Assembly (NCBI RefSeq): GCF_010501075.1
Contig: NZ_QVMN01000004.1
Coordinates: 1 to 64,000, forward strand
Source: Dysgonomonas sp. 25
GTDB lineage: Bacteria > Bacteroidota > Bacteroidia > Bacteroidales > Dysgonomonadaceae
DNA length: 64,000 bases
Direction: 5' to 3'
A program made the position numbers and the translations under genes. A model generated the notes under the pieces. It was not told where the DNA came from. It saw only the letters and a list, made by a program, of their open reading frames with translations, and did not search any database. Positions 1-11,989 of the stretch are shown in pieces (position 1 is the first letter of the stretch; every line of letters starts with the position of its first letter).

Positions 1-201
1 GACAACTATCTCATAAATTATTAATATTTTTGTCTAATAAAACCTGTAACGGTTTTTTAGGACTAGTCACCTATCCATACTATTCCTTCCTTTCCTCCCA
101 TCCCGTTTATCCTTATAAGAAATATATGAAGATAAGTAGCCACTCTTTTTTGGCATCTAAAGGATCTTGATTACTTTAATTGCATAGGTATAGCTATACA
201 A

Positions 202-232
202 AAAAGGTCGAAGCGGAGAACTTCGACCTTTT
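202..232 (-). terminator. Rho-independent terminator of the beta-galactosidase gene
   Basis: A 12-bp perfect stem (AAAAGGTCGAAG / CTTCGACCTTTT) lies just past the stop of the leftward beta-galactosidase gene and is followed by a T run on that strand. It could act in both directions. The 250 bases at the left edge hold no other recognisable gene. Confidence 0.8.
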
Positions 233-250
233 ATTATTTAGTTATATTAT

Positions 251-3853
<3,603 letters not shown>

Positions 3854-4064
3854 TTATCAGTTTGATTGGGTAGAACTTACCCGTTAAATTAGGTTAATCG
3901 TATGGTGGTTCTTCGATGGGGTTAAAGGTACAATATATAATGAATAAAAAAGGCTATTCTTCGGGATGTTTACATATTTTAACATCCTGTTCTCCGTATG
4001 CTTGTTTATCTCCTTTGCTGATGCTGCTTTTCTGTGGATTTTAGTAAATAAAACAGCAAGTATG

Positions 4065-4095
4065 TTGTATTTGTCGCTAAATAAGAATATTTTTG
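4065..4095 (+). promoter_or_regulatory. Bacteroidetes-type promoter of psd-pssA
   Basis: TATTTTTG at 4088-4095 fits the Bacteroidetes -7 consensus TAnnTTTG, and a TTG at 4065-4067 lies 20 nt upstream, the normal -33 spacing. It sits 44 nt before the psd start. The 306-base stretch 3833-4138 otherwise holds only the divergent leader of the beta-galactosidase gene; I see no further gene in it. Confidence 0.55.
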
Positions 4096-4138
4096 CATAG
4101 CTTAATATGCATAATTCAATATTTAAGAGAATAAGAAT

Positions 4139-4807
4139 ATGAAAGTACACCACGAAGGGCGTGACGTTTTATTGATATACTTCGTTATATTATTATTGCT
4201 CAACGGAGCATTATTTTATTTTTTTAATTTGCCGATTCTGCAATATATTGTGTTGGCTGTATCCATCGTGCTGTTTGCGATAGCCGTAAATTTCTACCGC
4301 TGTCCGAACCGTAAGTTCGAAGGAAATACAGATGGGGCTGTAGTGGCTTCGGCAGATGGCAAAATCGTAGCAATAGAAGAAGTTTACGAAGAAGAATATT
4401 TTAAAGATAAACGGATTCAGGTTTCAATATTTATGTCGCCGTTTAATGTGCATGCCAACTGGTTTCCGGTGAATGGCAAAGTATTGCTGTCGAAGCATCA
4501 TAACGGACGCTTCAAAGCGGCATATCTTCCTAAATCGAGCACCGAGAACGAACGCTCGACGGTGGTTATGGAAACGGAATGCGGACAGCAAATCCTGCTT
4601 CGTCAGGTTGCCGGAGCATTGGCCAGACGTATTGTAACCTATGCCAAAGAAGGTGATGTAGCCCATATAGACGAGCATTTAGGCTTTATCAAATTGGGTT
4701 CGCGTGTGGATGTTTACCTGCCATTAGGGACGGAGATAACGGTCGAAATGGATCAGAAGGTGACAGGAAACCAAACGCTTATCGCCCGCTTAAAACCCAA
4801 TAAATGA
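4139..4807 (+). CDS. psd: Phosphatidylserine decarboxylase proenzyme
   Basis: Decarboxylates phosphatidylserine to phosphatidylethanolamine at the inner membrane. The 222-residue chain is the short form of the family. Two hydrophobic segments (about 10-50) anchor the N-terminus. The self-cleavage site that creates the pyruvoyl group is read in GFIKLGSRVDVYLP near residue 184, where Ser of the LGS motif becomes the cofactor. The stop overlaps the pssA start (ATGA), so the two consecutive pathway enzymes are translationally coupled. Confidence 0.93.
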   Translation: MKVHHEGRDVLLIYFVILLLLNGALFYFFNLPILQYIVLAVSIVLFAIAVNFYRCPNRKFEGNTDGAVVASADGKIVAIEEVYEEEYFKDKRIQVSIFMSPFNVHANWFPVNGKVLLSKHHNGRFKAAYLPKSSTENERSTVVMETECGQQILLRQVAGALARRIVTYAKEGDVAHIDEHLGFIKLGSRVDVYLPLGTEITVEMDQKVTGNQTLIARLKPNK

Positions 4808-5556
4808 GTATAAAGAAACATATCCCGAATACCCTTACCTCATGTAGCCTTTTGTCGGGTTGTATAGCTACGGTTATGGCCTTTAACGGGCAATACTGGT
4901 GGGTGGTGATATTTGTAATAATCGCGGCAATTTTCGACTTTTCCGACGGTTTCGCAGCCCGCCTGCTGAAAGCTTATTCACCGATGGGTAAAGAGCTGGA
5001 TTCGCTGTCGGATATGGTAAGCTTCGGGGTTGCCCCCAGTGTTATGATATTTCATTTTCTGAATGAAAATGTAGCTGCAATATCGCGAAATAGCTTGGTG
5101 CAGGAATACCTCCCCTACATAGCTTTCCTTATCGCTATATTTTCAGCGCTTAGGTTGGCTAAGTTTAATGTGGACGAACGGCAGTCCGATTCGTTTATCG
5201 GGTTGAATACGCCAGCCAATGCCCTGTTTTGGGTGAGTTTCTGTTGTGCGCTTTCGGGGCAGGACAGATTCCCTTCGGTTATGGATATTCAGCCTTATAT
5301 CTCGGGCGGACTTGTATATATTGTTATAGGTGCGGTGATTGTTTTCTCGACATTACTTACAGCAGAACTGCCTATGTTCTCGTTGAAGGTAAAAAGTTGG
5401 GGATTCAAAGGGAACGAACTGCGTTATTTCCTTGCCCTGTTTATGGTTGCGATGCTGATATTTTTCGGGATACTGGGTATCGCAGCAGGCATTCTGCTCT
5501 ATATTGCTTTGTCTATTCTTGACAATCGGAATAAAAAACTGGATTCGGCAGCATAG
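4804..5556 (+). CDS. pssA: CDP-diacylglycerol--serine O-phosphatidyltransferase
   Basis: Makes phosphatidylserine from CDP-diacylglycerol and serine, the substrate of the Psd encoded immediately upstream. The CDP-alcohol phosphatidyltransferase signature DGx2ARx8Gx3Dx3D is complete, running from DGFAARLLKAYS to GKELDSLSD near residues 48-70. Six to eight hydrophobic helices span the 250-residue protein. It overlaps psd by 4 bases and forms a two-gene operon with it. Confidence 0.93.
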   Translation: MSIKKHIPNTLTSCSLLSGCIATVMAFNGQYWWVVIFVIIAAIFDFSDGFAARLLKAYSPMGKELDSLSDMVSFGVAPSVMIFHFLNENVAAISRNSLVQEYLPYIAFLIAIFSALRLAKFNVDERQSDSFIGLNTPANALFWVSFCCALSGQDRFPSVMDIQPYISGGLVYIVIGAVIVFSTLLTAELPMFSLKVKSWGFKGNELRYFLALFMVAMLIFFGILGIAAGILLYIALSILDNRNKKLDSAA

Positions 5557-5632
5557 ATTTTCGCCGAAAAACTTGTGAGATTCGGTTAAAATCAGTAATA
5601 TTGCACCCGATTTAGGAAGAAAATCCAAATCC

Positions 5633-5706
5633 GGTCCTATAGCTCAGTTGGTTAGAGCACATGACTCATAATCATGGGGTCCTTGGTTCAAGCCCAAGTG
5701 GGACCA
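5633..5706 (+). tRNA. tRNA with CAT anticodon (elongator tRNA-Met, or tRNA-Ile2)
   Basis: A complete cloverleaf can be drawn: acceptor GGTCCTA pairs with TGGGACC, anticodon loop CTCATAA (CAT), T-arm CTTGG-TTCAAGC-CCAAG, discriminator A; CCA is not encoded. The D- and anticodon-arm sequence resembles elongator tRNA-Met of other bacteria, but a CAT tRNA modified to read AUA (Ile2) cannot be excluded. A TAATATTG box stands about 25 nt upstream. The 3' end doubles as the attachment site of the tandem elements that follow. Confidence 0.93.
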
Positions 5707-5710
5707 CAAA
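5698..5710 (+). repeat. Attachment-site repeat, copy 1 (tRNA 3' end)
   Basis: GTGGGACCACAAA overlaps the last nine bases of the tRNA gene. The same 13 bases recur at 24693 and the first 10 at 39839. This is the usual pattern when a tyrosine recombinase uses a tRNA 3' end as attB and restores the gene. Confidence 0.75.
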
Positions 5711-5741
5711 AGCCGAAGCCAAGATTCGGTCAAAATTAAGA

Positions 5742-5778
5742 AAAGCCTTCTAAATGTTTAATTTAGAGGGCTTTTTCA
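5742..5778 (+). terminator. Terminator behind the tRNA, brought in by element 1
   Basis: A 14-bp stem with one G-T pair (AAAGCCTTCTAAAT / ATTTAGAGGGCTTT) and a 5-nt loop is followed by TTTTT. It lies 35 nt inside the element and replaces the terminator displaced by integration. Confidence 0.85.
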
Positions 5779-5842
5779 GTTTTTATAAACTTCTCTTTGG
5801 TCATCTTTCAGACCCGAAAAAGTCAATCTAAAGTCAAAAACC

Positions 5843-5863
5843 GTTACTAAAACATTACCTATT
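5843..5863 (+). promoter_or_regulatory. Arm-type site candidate, left end of element 1
   Basis: Contains TTACTAAAACATTACC-TATT. Nearly the same string, TTACTAAACCATTAC-TATT, occurs at 24611-24629 near the other end, and each copy is followed by an inverted TA(G)GTAATG-like partner. The shared motif at both termini suggests binding sites for the element's integrase or an accessory factor. Confidence 0.45.
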
Positions 5864-5988
5864 TTCAAGATATAATTTAGGTAATGGATAAAGCAATAAA
5901 TATCTTATTTACTACAAGTTGTCGCAGAGTTGTCTGTCATTCTTCAAAGCGAAAAAACAAAAATTTGTAACTAAAAAATTGAAGAATT

Positions 5989-7197
5989 ATGAAGTCAACA
6001 TTCAGGACATTGTTTTATGTAAAGAAAAATCAACCTAAAGCAAATGGCAAAGTAGCTATAATGGCAAGAATAACCATTAATACAAAGGTTGCTCAACTAG
6101 GAACAAAATTAGAAGTCAATCTCGAAAATTGGGATGCAAAAGCAGGCAAAGCTATTGGTCGTACAAATGAAGTAGCAGAAATCAACAGGGCTCTACATGA
6201 CTTATCCTCAAAGATAACCAAAGCCTACAATCGAAGAATGGATGAAAATGGTTATGCTTTCCCCGATGAAATAAAAAATGATGTTTTGGGATTTGAGGCG
6301 TCCGCTAAGACACTAATCAGTTATTTCACGGAGCATAATAACCAATACAAAATGAAAGTCGGGAAACATACTACTCATAAAACTTATACCAGATATGAGC
6401 TCGCTAAAACCCGACTCATTGACTACATGAAAGAGAAACATGGAATTGAAGATATTTCAATAAGAGAACTCAACCTTGCATTCATCGAAAACTTTTACCT
6501 GTACCTTATGGATAAATGCAATCTTCATAACAATACAGCTATGAAGTGTGTACAACGATTCAGGCGGGTTATTAATTTTATCAAAGCGACCGGGGAAACG
6601 GTTAACGATCCTTTTATCAATTTTAGAATTCGATTTCAGGAGACAGATAGAGAAGTTTTGACACAAGATGAGATAGATCGAATCTGGAAAAAGAGTTTCA
6701 GAACCCCTAAACTAAATACAATCCGTGATATTTTTATATTCAGTGTATATACAGGACTTGCCTACGTTGACGTATCCAATCTGATGGAAACAAGTGTGCA
6801 AAAAGCTTTTGACGGCAATTTATGGATAATGATTAAAAGAACAAAGACTAATGTCAATTCAAATATACGTTTGCTGGATATTCCTAAGCAGATTTTAGAA
6901 AAGTATAAAGGGAAACAGAAAGACGGGAAATTATTACCTGTTATCTCTAATCAGAAGATAAATGAATACTTGAAGGATATAGGAGAACTATGTGATATAG
7001 ATAAACCGCTTTCATTCCACCTTGCAAGGCACTCGTTTGCAACGACAATCACCCTATCCAATGGAGTTCCAATAGAGACGGTGTCAAAAATGCTTGGACA
7101 TCGCAGTATTCGCACGACTCAAATATATGCAAAGATCACAGATTTGAAAATCAGTAAGGATATGGATGATTTGGCAAGGAGAATTGACAAAAGATAG
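5989..7197 (+). CDS. Tyrosine recombinase (IntDOT-like integrase) of element 1
   Basis: Site-specific recombinase of 402 residues, expected to integrate and excise element 1 at the tRNA 3' end. An arm-binding N-terminus (about 1-100) and a SAM-like core-binding domain (about 105-205) precede the catalytic domain. Lys286, His344-x-x-Arg347, His371 and Tyr380 are readable, the last in RTTQIYAKI. The first catalytic arginine is absent: the motif reads YTGLAYVDV with Ala258. The Bacteroides conjugative-transposon integrase IntDOT is also known to lack this arginine, so the gene is probably functional. It is the first gene after the tRNA and is transcribed inward. Confidence 0.92.
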   Translation: MKSTFRTLFYVKKNQPKANGKVAIMARITINTKVAQLGTKLEVNLENWDAKAGKAIGRTNEVAEINRALHDLSSKITKAYNRRMDENGYAFPDEIKNDVLGFEASAKTLISYFTEHNNQYKMKVGKHTTHKTYTRYELAKTRLIDYMKEKHGIEDISIRELNLAFIENFYLYLMDKCNLHNNTAMKCVQRFRRVINFIKATGETVNDPFINFRIRFQETDREVLTQDEIDRIWKKSFRTPKLNTIRDIFIFSVYTGLAYVDVSNLMETSVQKAFDGNLWIMIKRTKTNVNSNIRLLDIPKQILEKYKGKQKDGKLLPVISNQKINEYLKDIGELCDIDKPLSFHLARHSFATTITLSNGVPIETVSKMLGHRSIRTTQIYAKITDLKISKDMDDLARRIDKR

Positions 7198-7231
7198 AAA
7201 GATAGATTCCCAATCATGATATATCAAATTT

Positions 7232-7265
7232 AGAGAAGTTGATTTTTCAACTTCTCTTTTTTTAT
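7232..7265 (+). terminator. Terminator of the element 1 integrase gene
   Basis: Stem AGAGAAGTTGA / TCAACTTCTCT with a short T loop and a run of seven T, 35 nt past the integrase stop. Confidence 0.85.
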
Positions 7266-7514
7266 GCTTTATTTCAGCTGAACACAAAGAAATCTGAAAG
7301 AGAACAAAATGGCAAACTCACAGCCTTTTGGGTTTTATCGAAAATCTCCATCTTTCAGATAGTATTTTCTCAAAAAGTTTGCCCTATTTATTCTCTTCAA
7401 AAAAGAGGTGTTTATCAGTTGAAAAAAGGAAAATATATTTAATACTATCTTTATATAGGTAGAACAATCAATAGAACATTATATCTGTTATTATATCGAA
7501 CATTCTAACTTTCG

Positions 7515-7628
7515 ATAGATAGATTTATCTATGTTACTATCGTACTTTCGAACAAACGATAGAACGATAAAAGAATCTAACATTTCTACAAGCGTCGTAA
7601 CGTTAGTACGTTCCAACATGCTAACGTT
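7515..7628. repeat. Cluster of inverted repeats in the scar region of element 1
   Basis: Three perfect inverted repeats follow each other: ATAGATA/TATCTAT (7515-7532), CTATCG/CGATAG (7537-7562) and AACGTTAG/CTAACGTT (7599-7628). The last is also part of a degenerate direct repeat (AACGTT..ACGTTCCAAC..AACGTTCCAAC). No open frame crosses the region. It may be the remains of regulatory or coding DNA of the lost transfer module; I cannot assign a function. Confidence 0.5.
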
Positions 7629-7819
7629 CCAACACACAAACAAACGGCAAAACGACTGATTATTTAGTCTATCATAAATATGTTTATATGCTCGCTTGCA
7701 CTTTCGTATAGCAAATACTACAATGTTGCGAACAATAAAACATCATTTCTCAAGTTATCATTTTCTTTTACATGGTAGAGGTTGGCATCGGTTGGCGCAG
7801 GTAAGTTTCTATTTTATCT

Positions 7820-8017
7820 AACGTGAGTTCGAAATAAAAATATCTAAATATCAGTATATTATGTGTTTTTTTCTTGCGCCCTTTGTGTAAATCCTTGCGT
7901 ACCTTGCGGTTAAGCCTATATTTTTTTACCACAAAGAGTGCAAAGTAGAGCCGCAAAGGACGCAATTCGCCATATAATCATAACAGTATCAGCATCTTCT
8001 TATTTCGAACTCACGTT
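7820..8017. mobile_element. 198-bp MITE-like unit with 18-bp terminal inverted repeats
   Basis: The ends AACGTGAGTTCGAAATAA (7820-7837) and its exact complement (8000-8017) bound 198 bp, flanked on both sides by TATCT (7815-7819 and 8018-8022), which looks like a 5-bp target duplication. The inside holds the purine-rich CGCAAAGG/CGCAAGG words often seen in dispersed Bacteroidetes repeats, and no credible gene. This is the form of a non-autonomous, transposase-mobilized miniature element. No parent transposase is present in the window. Confidence 0.65.
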
Positions 8018-8058
8018 TATCTAATACATAGATTCTAATTTTGCAATGTAAATTTTGA

Positions 8059-8125
8059 TGCACGTCAGTGCATGGCAAGGTATGTTTTGAGTACACTCAA
8101 AACGTTTTAAGTGCCTTAAAACACC
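8059..8125 (+). other. Candidate transfer origin (oriT-like hairpins)
   Basis: Three perfect hairpins follow one another: TGCAC-GTCA-GTGCA (8059-8072), GTTTTGAGT-AC-ACTCAAAAC (8084-8103) and GTTTTAAG-TGC-CTTAAAAC (8104-8122). They stand about 80-150 bp before the start of a truncated mobilization gene. Bacteroides mobilizable elements keep their oriT just upstream of mob genes, which is why I read it this way. The nick site is not identifiable by eye. Confidence 0.45.
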
Positions 8126-8204
8126 TTGTCCACTCCTCTGAAAGTCGGGGGAAATTAACTCCGGAGTCGTCAATTTTGTAGAATAATAAAAACAACTAAA
8201 GTTT

Positions 8205-8312
8205 ATGGAAAGTAACAATCAAAGAAAATGGAAAAAGGGAGGGCGAAAACCAAAGTTAGATCCTGCGGTTTATTTTATTGGTATTCTAAAAATTTATAAT
8301 GAATTATTTTGA
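8205..8312 (+). pseudogene. Truncated mobilization gene (5' remnant, BmgB/MobB-like)
   Basis: An ATG frame of 35 codons begins MESNNQRKWKKGGRKPKLDP, with a basic, GGRKPKLDPA-type start typical of small relaxosome proteins of Bacteroides mobilizable elements. Similarity stops at about Tyr23 (8271-8273); the remaining residues read through the 3' flank of the opposite-strand sensor gene, whose coding sequence ends at 8304. The junction between element backbone and fructan cargo therefore lies within about 30 bp. The identification rests on recollection of the family motif. Confidence 0.55.
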
Positions 8313-11012
8313 CTTAATGAATTCTGTAGGGCTAACTTTATAAAATTCTTTAAAACATTTTGTAAAATAAGAAGCTGAAGAGAATCCAGATTTATATGCA
8401 ATTTCGGAGATTGGCGTACCTGAAATAATCATTTGGGCAGCATATTTTAGTCTCAATATTCGAATAAACTCATTGGGTGAATATTCTGTTATAGACTTTA
8501 TTTTCCGATATAATTGTGACCGGGACAAACCCATATATTGCGCAACTTCAACTATATTCATATCTGGGTCTGTTATATTATCTTCTACATATTTTTGGAA
8601 TTTATTAATAAAAGATTGCTCTATTTCCGCCAAAGTCGTTTTCTTTGAATCACTAAGTAAATTGTTTGTAAATGCGTCTTTTATCTTTTGCCTGTTTTCG
8701 ATTAATCGATCTATTCTTATTTTCAATAACTGTGCATTAAATGGTTTTGGTATATATGCGTCAGCACCACTTTTAAATCCTTGAGCTTTTTGTTCATCCA
8801 AAGAACAAGCTGTAAGCAAGATTATAGGGATATGACTTGTAAATATATTTTCTTTTAGAGTGTTACAGACCTCAAAACCATCTATGCCCGGCATCATTAT
8901 ATCACAAATAATAATATCGGGTAAGAACTTTATGGATAGCTCAATTCCTGTGCTTCCATTATCAGCTTCAATTATTGTATAGTCTTTGTGTAATATCAAT
9001 CGCATATAATTCCGCATATCGACATTGTCATCTATAAGCAGAATAATCTTTTTATCTTCACTTAATATATTCTCAACAAATATTTTTTCCTGCATTGACT
9101 CCGCATCCGTTAGGAGCAAAGATTCGGCACTCCTGATTGCATGAGTATCACCAGATACTACTATATCTGTTAAATCCTGTTCATATGGAAGTAGAACATC
9201 GAACACTGTTCCTTTTCCTTCTATGCTTTCTACAGATATTACACCTTTATGCAAATCAACAAGCGAGTTTGTAAGAGCCAATCCTATTCCGGTACCTGAA
9301 TCTGTCGGATTAACTTTGTAAAACCTATTAAATATATTATTTATTTTATCTGGAGGGATAGCTTCTCCATCATTAAATACTGATAGTTTAAAATAGTCTG
9401 CATCATTATATTGGATTTTTGTAATATTTATATGAATACTTCCATCTTTTCTAGTATGTTTAAATGCATTTGACAAAAGATTAAAATATATCTTCTCTAC
9501 CTTTTCTTTATCAAAAGGAATAATATAATTATCATCATCTGTGGTAAAAGTGAAGTTTATGTGTTTTCTCTCTGCATAATCTAAGAAGGCAATATTTAAA
9601 TCCTCCAGAAATAACTTAATATCACCTTTTACAAACTGAATGTCTAATTTCCCATTTTCATATTTCCGGAATTCGATAATTTGAGAAAGTAGATTTAAAA
9701 GACTGTTACTACTTCTTTGGATGATTTCCAGTAATGCTTTTTGTTTTGCAGAAATATTTCCGGAATTTAAAAGTGTGTCTATTGGTCCCAGAATCAGAGT
9801 AAGTGGAGTACGGAATTCATGAGATATGTTTGTAAAGAAGACCAGTTTTGCATTCGTTGCTTCTTCCAATTGTTTAGACAAAGAAACCAATTGATTCTTT
9901 TGTTCTTCCAATAATCTGTTTGATTTACTTTTGTTCCGATATGCAAGGGCAGATACGACAAGTAGAATTGAAATCAACAGAAGTACAAGAATAGTACCAT
10001 AGAAAAGAGTTTGTTGATTAGAATATTGTTTAAGGCTTTCGTCTAAAAGTTCATTTATACGCTCTACTTTTTCCTGATGGTTTGTTATTTGTTCAGTTTG
10101 TAATTGGAGTACTCTGACGTTACTTCTATCAACTACTGCTGTATGCAGGATGTTTTCTTTAAGATATGGCTTATTTTGTAATATCTTTAATGCCAGATCA
10201 ATTATCTTATCTCCTCCTGTAGGGTAAATAAATGAAGCATTTTGTATCCCTTTTTCTATATTTTCCATACCACCGCCTTCACCTGGCAATGCATCAATTC
10301 CTATGATAAAAGGGAAACGCCCACTATAATTAGAAACAGCCTCATGTACCCCTAATGCCATCGGGTCATTCATAGCAAATACAAGATCAATTTCTTTAAA
10401 TGAATTCAGTATCTTGGTCATCTCTTTTTCGGAATCTTCTTTTAAAAAGTTTCCTCGGCATTCTGCAATAATTTTTATATCAGGATAATTTCTGATTCCA
10501 TCGATGAAGCCTGCATGTCTCTCTGCATCAGAGGTTGAGCCATTCCAACCTCTCATTTCAACAATATTTCCCTTGTTATTCAGTATGCCCGCTGTATATA
10601 TGCCTGCTTCTTTACCAATTTGATAATTATCTGCTCCTATATAAGCAGTGTAGTCTTCTGTATCAATTTTTCGATCAACAAGGATGACAGGAATCCCCAT
10701 GTTATACGCTTTCTGTACAACGGAGGTTATTGCAGTAGACTCATTTGGGGAAACAACTAATAAATCGACACCATTCTTTATTAATTCTTCAATATCTCTT
10801 ATCTGCTGTTGTGTATCGTCCTTAACAGTTTTTATATCAACTTCGATATTTTGATTGATAGAGGCTTCCAGTAAGATTTCGTTGTTCATTGTCCGCCTCC
10901 ATAAATCATCGCTGCATTGTGAAACTCCAATGATGTATTTACTCTTTTCTTCTCTATTGCAGGAACATAAGAGACTAAGTATAAGTATGAGTATAAGACA
11001 GGTTTTGTTCAT
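8304..11012 (-). CDS. Hybrid two-component sensor-regulator with periplasmic sugar-binding domain
   Basis: A single-chain sensor and transcription activator of 902 residues. The lipoprotein-like start ends ..LLCSC. Residues about 25-310 form a type-1 periplasmic binding domain (RbsB-like), one membrane helix lies near 336-358, and the histidine kinase has His398 (ISHEFRTPL) and an ATPase with GTGIGLAL. A receiver domain follows with Asp704 (ICDIMMPG), and the last 100 residues are an AraC-type DNA-binding domain. This layout is that of Bacteroides thetaiotaomicron BT1754, which senses fructose, so it probably switches on the adjoining GH32/SusCD genes in response to fructose. Its 3' end abuts the truncated mob gene. 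Confidence 0.93.
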   Translation of the reverse strand: MNKTCLILILILSLLCSCNREEKSKYIIGVSQCSDDLWRRTMNNEILLEASINQNIEVDIKTVKDDTQQQIRDIEELIKNGVDLLVVSPNESTAITSVVQKAYNMGIPVILVDRKIDTEDYTAYIGADNYQIGKEAGIYTAGILNNKGNIVEMRGWNGSTSDAERHAGFIDGIRNYPDIKIIAECRGNFLKEDSEKEMTKILNSFKEIDLVFAMNDPMALGVHEAVSNYSGRFPFIIGIDALPGEGGGMENIEKGIQNASFIYPTGGDKIIDLALKILQNKPYLKENILHTAVVDRSNVRVLQLQTEQITNHQEKVERINELLDESLKQYSNQQTLFYGTILVLLLISILLVVSALAYRNKSKSNRLLEEQKNQLVSLSKQLEEATNAKLVFFTNISHEFRTPLTLILGPIDTLLNSGNISAKQKALLEIIQRSSNSLLNLLSQIIEFRKYENGKLDIQFVKGDIKLFLEDLNIAFLDYAERKHINFTFTTDDDNYIIPFDKEKVEKIYFNLLSNAFKHTRKDGSIHINITKIQYNDADYFKLSVFNDGEAIPPDKINNIFNRFYKVNPTDSGTGIGLALTNSLVDLHKGVISVESIEGKGTVFDVLLPYEQDLTDIVVSGDTHAIRSAESLLLTDAESMQEKIFVENILSEDKKIILLIDDNVDMRNYMRLILHKDYTIIEADNGSTGIELSIKFLPDIIICDIMMPGIDGFEVCNTLKENIFTSHIPIILLTACSLDEQKAQGFKSGADAYIPKPFNAQLLKIRIDRLIENRQKIKDAFTNNLLSDSKKTTLAEIEQSFINKFQKYVEDNITDPDMNIVEVAQYMGLSRSQLYRKIKSITEYSPNEFIRILRLKYAAQMIISGTPISEIAYKSGFSSASYFTKCFKEFYKVSPTEFIKSK

Positions 11013-11042
11013 GGTGGATTTAATATAATAGGCAAATCTATA

Positions 11043-11079
11043 AAAAGCATCGTAATTAAAAGTTAAATACGATGCTTTT
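11043..11079. terminator. Terminator between fructokinase and sensor genes
   Basis: Stem AAAAGCATCGTA / TACGATGCTTTT with a 13-nt loop lies in the 72-bp gap after the leftward fructokinase stop. It separates the metabolic operon from the sensor gene, which then needs its own promoter in the same gap. Confidence 0.7.
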
Positions 11080-11084
11080 ATATT

Positions 11085-11969
11085 TTATTTCCTAAATAAT
11101 TCCAGGTAAGCATCCGGCAATTTAGGCATAGCACCATGTTGTGTACATACATAGGCTGATACCTCAACGGCTAACTGATGTGCGTTTGTGAGTCGTTGAC
11201 CGTGCAAATATGATGCAACAAAAGCAGCTGTAAAAGAATCTCCGGCACCGACAGTGTCTGCTACATGTACTGTTGGTGTTGGTTGATATGATGTTTCTTT
11301 GGGTGTAAATACAAAACTACCATTTGTTCCTTTTGTTAATACTATAATATCAAGTTCGTATTCTTCGAGTAAACGTTTACAGATTTCCTGTTCATCATTT
11401 TCTTTGTATCCGTACAACTGTGCGACTAAAACAATTTCTTCGTCATTAATTTTTAACATATTTGAAAGTTGCAAAGATTCATGTATCAATTCCTTAGAAT
11501 AAAAATGCTGGCGAAGATTTATGTCAAATATCTTTAAGCTGTTTTCAGGCATGCTTTTCAGAAACCTTTTAATAGTTTCTCTCGATACGCTGTTTCTTTG
11601 TGCCAAAGATCCAAAAGATACTGTCCCCGTATTTTTTGCCAGATTTTCGGTCTTGGCAGTAAAAGGAATATTGTCCCATGCCACGTTTTCACATATCTCA
11701 TATTCAGGAATTCCTTCCTTATTCAGTTTCACATTTACTGTTCCGGTAGGGTAATCTGTAGTCTCTATCAGGTAATTCAATTCTTTTTTTGCCAGGCATT
11801 CCAATATTTCCTTACCTAACAAATCATCTCCTACGGCACTTACGGCGTGACCGTTATATCCGAACTGCGATACATGGTATGCAAAATTTGCGGGGGCACC
11901 ACCCATCACTTTTCTTTCTGGGAAAATATCCCATAATATTTCTCCAAGTCCTACAATTGTATTATTCAT
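11085..11969 (-). CDS. Fructokinase (PfkB family)
   Basis: Cytoplasmic ATP-dependent sugar kinase of 294 residues, expected to phosphorylate fructose taken up by the neighbouring permease. The PfkB signatures are present: GGAPANFAYH near residue 22 and DTVGAGDSFTAAF with the catalytic base Asp244. It is the last gene of a leftward operon GH32-permease-kinase with 20-21 bp gaps, matching the order of the B. thetaiotaomicron levan locus. Confidence 0.92.
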   Translation of the reverse strand: MNNTIVGLGEILWDIFPERKVMGGAPANFAYHVSQFGYNGHAVSAVGDDLLGKEILECLAKKELNYLIETTDYPTGTVNVKLNKEGIPEYEICENVAWDNIPFTAKTENLAKNTGTVSFGSLAQRNSVSRETIKRFLKSMPENSLKIFDINLRQHFYSKELIHESLQLSNMLKINDEEIVLVAQLYGYKENDEQEICKRLLEEYELDIIVLTKGTNGSFVFTPKETSYQPTPTVHVADTVGAGDSFTAAFVASYLHGQRLTNAHQLAVEVSAYVCTQHGAMPKLPDAYLELFRK

Positions 11970-11989
11970 CGTTTATTTCTTTATTAGAT

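Noticed and set aside
3884-4153. Leftward 89-codon frame between the beta-galactosidase and psd genes
   Set aside because: It covers the promoter region of psd, begins inside psd, has low-complexity composition and no recognisable domain.
7239-7442. 67-codon frame after the element 1 integrase
   Set aside because: Starts inside the terminator hairpin and has no coding character.
7440-7640. CRISPR array or tandem repeat array
   Set aside because: The repeats are short, irregular and inverted rather than regularly spaced direct repeats.
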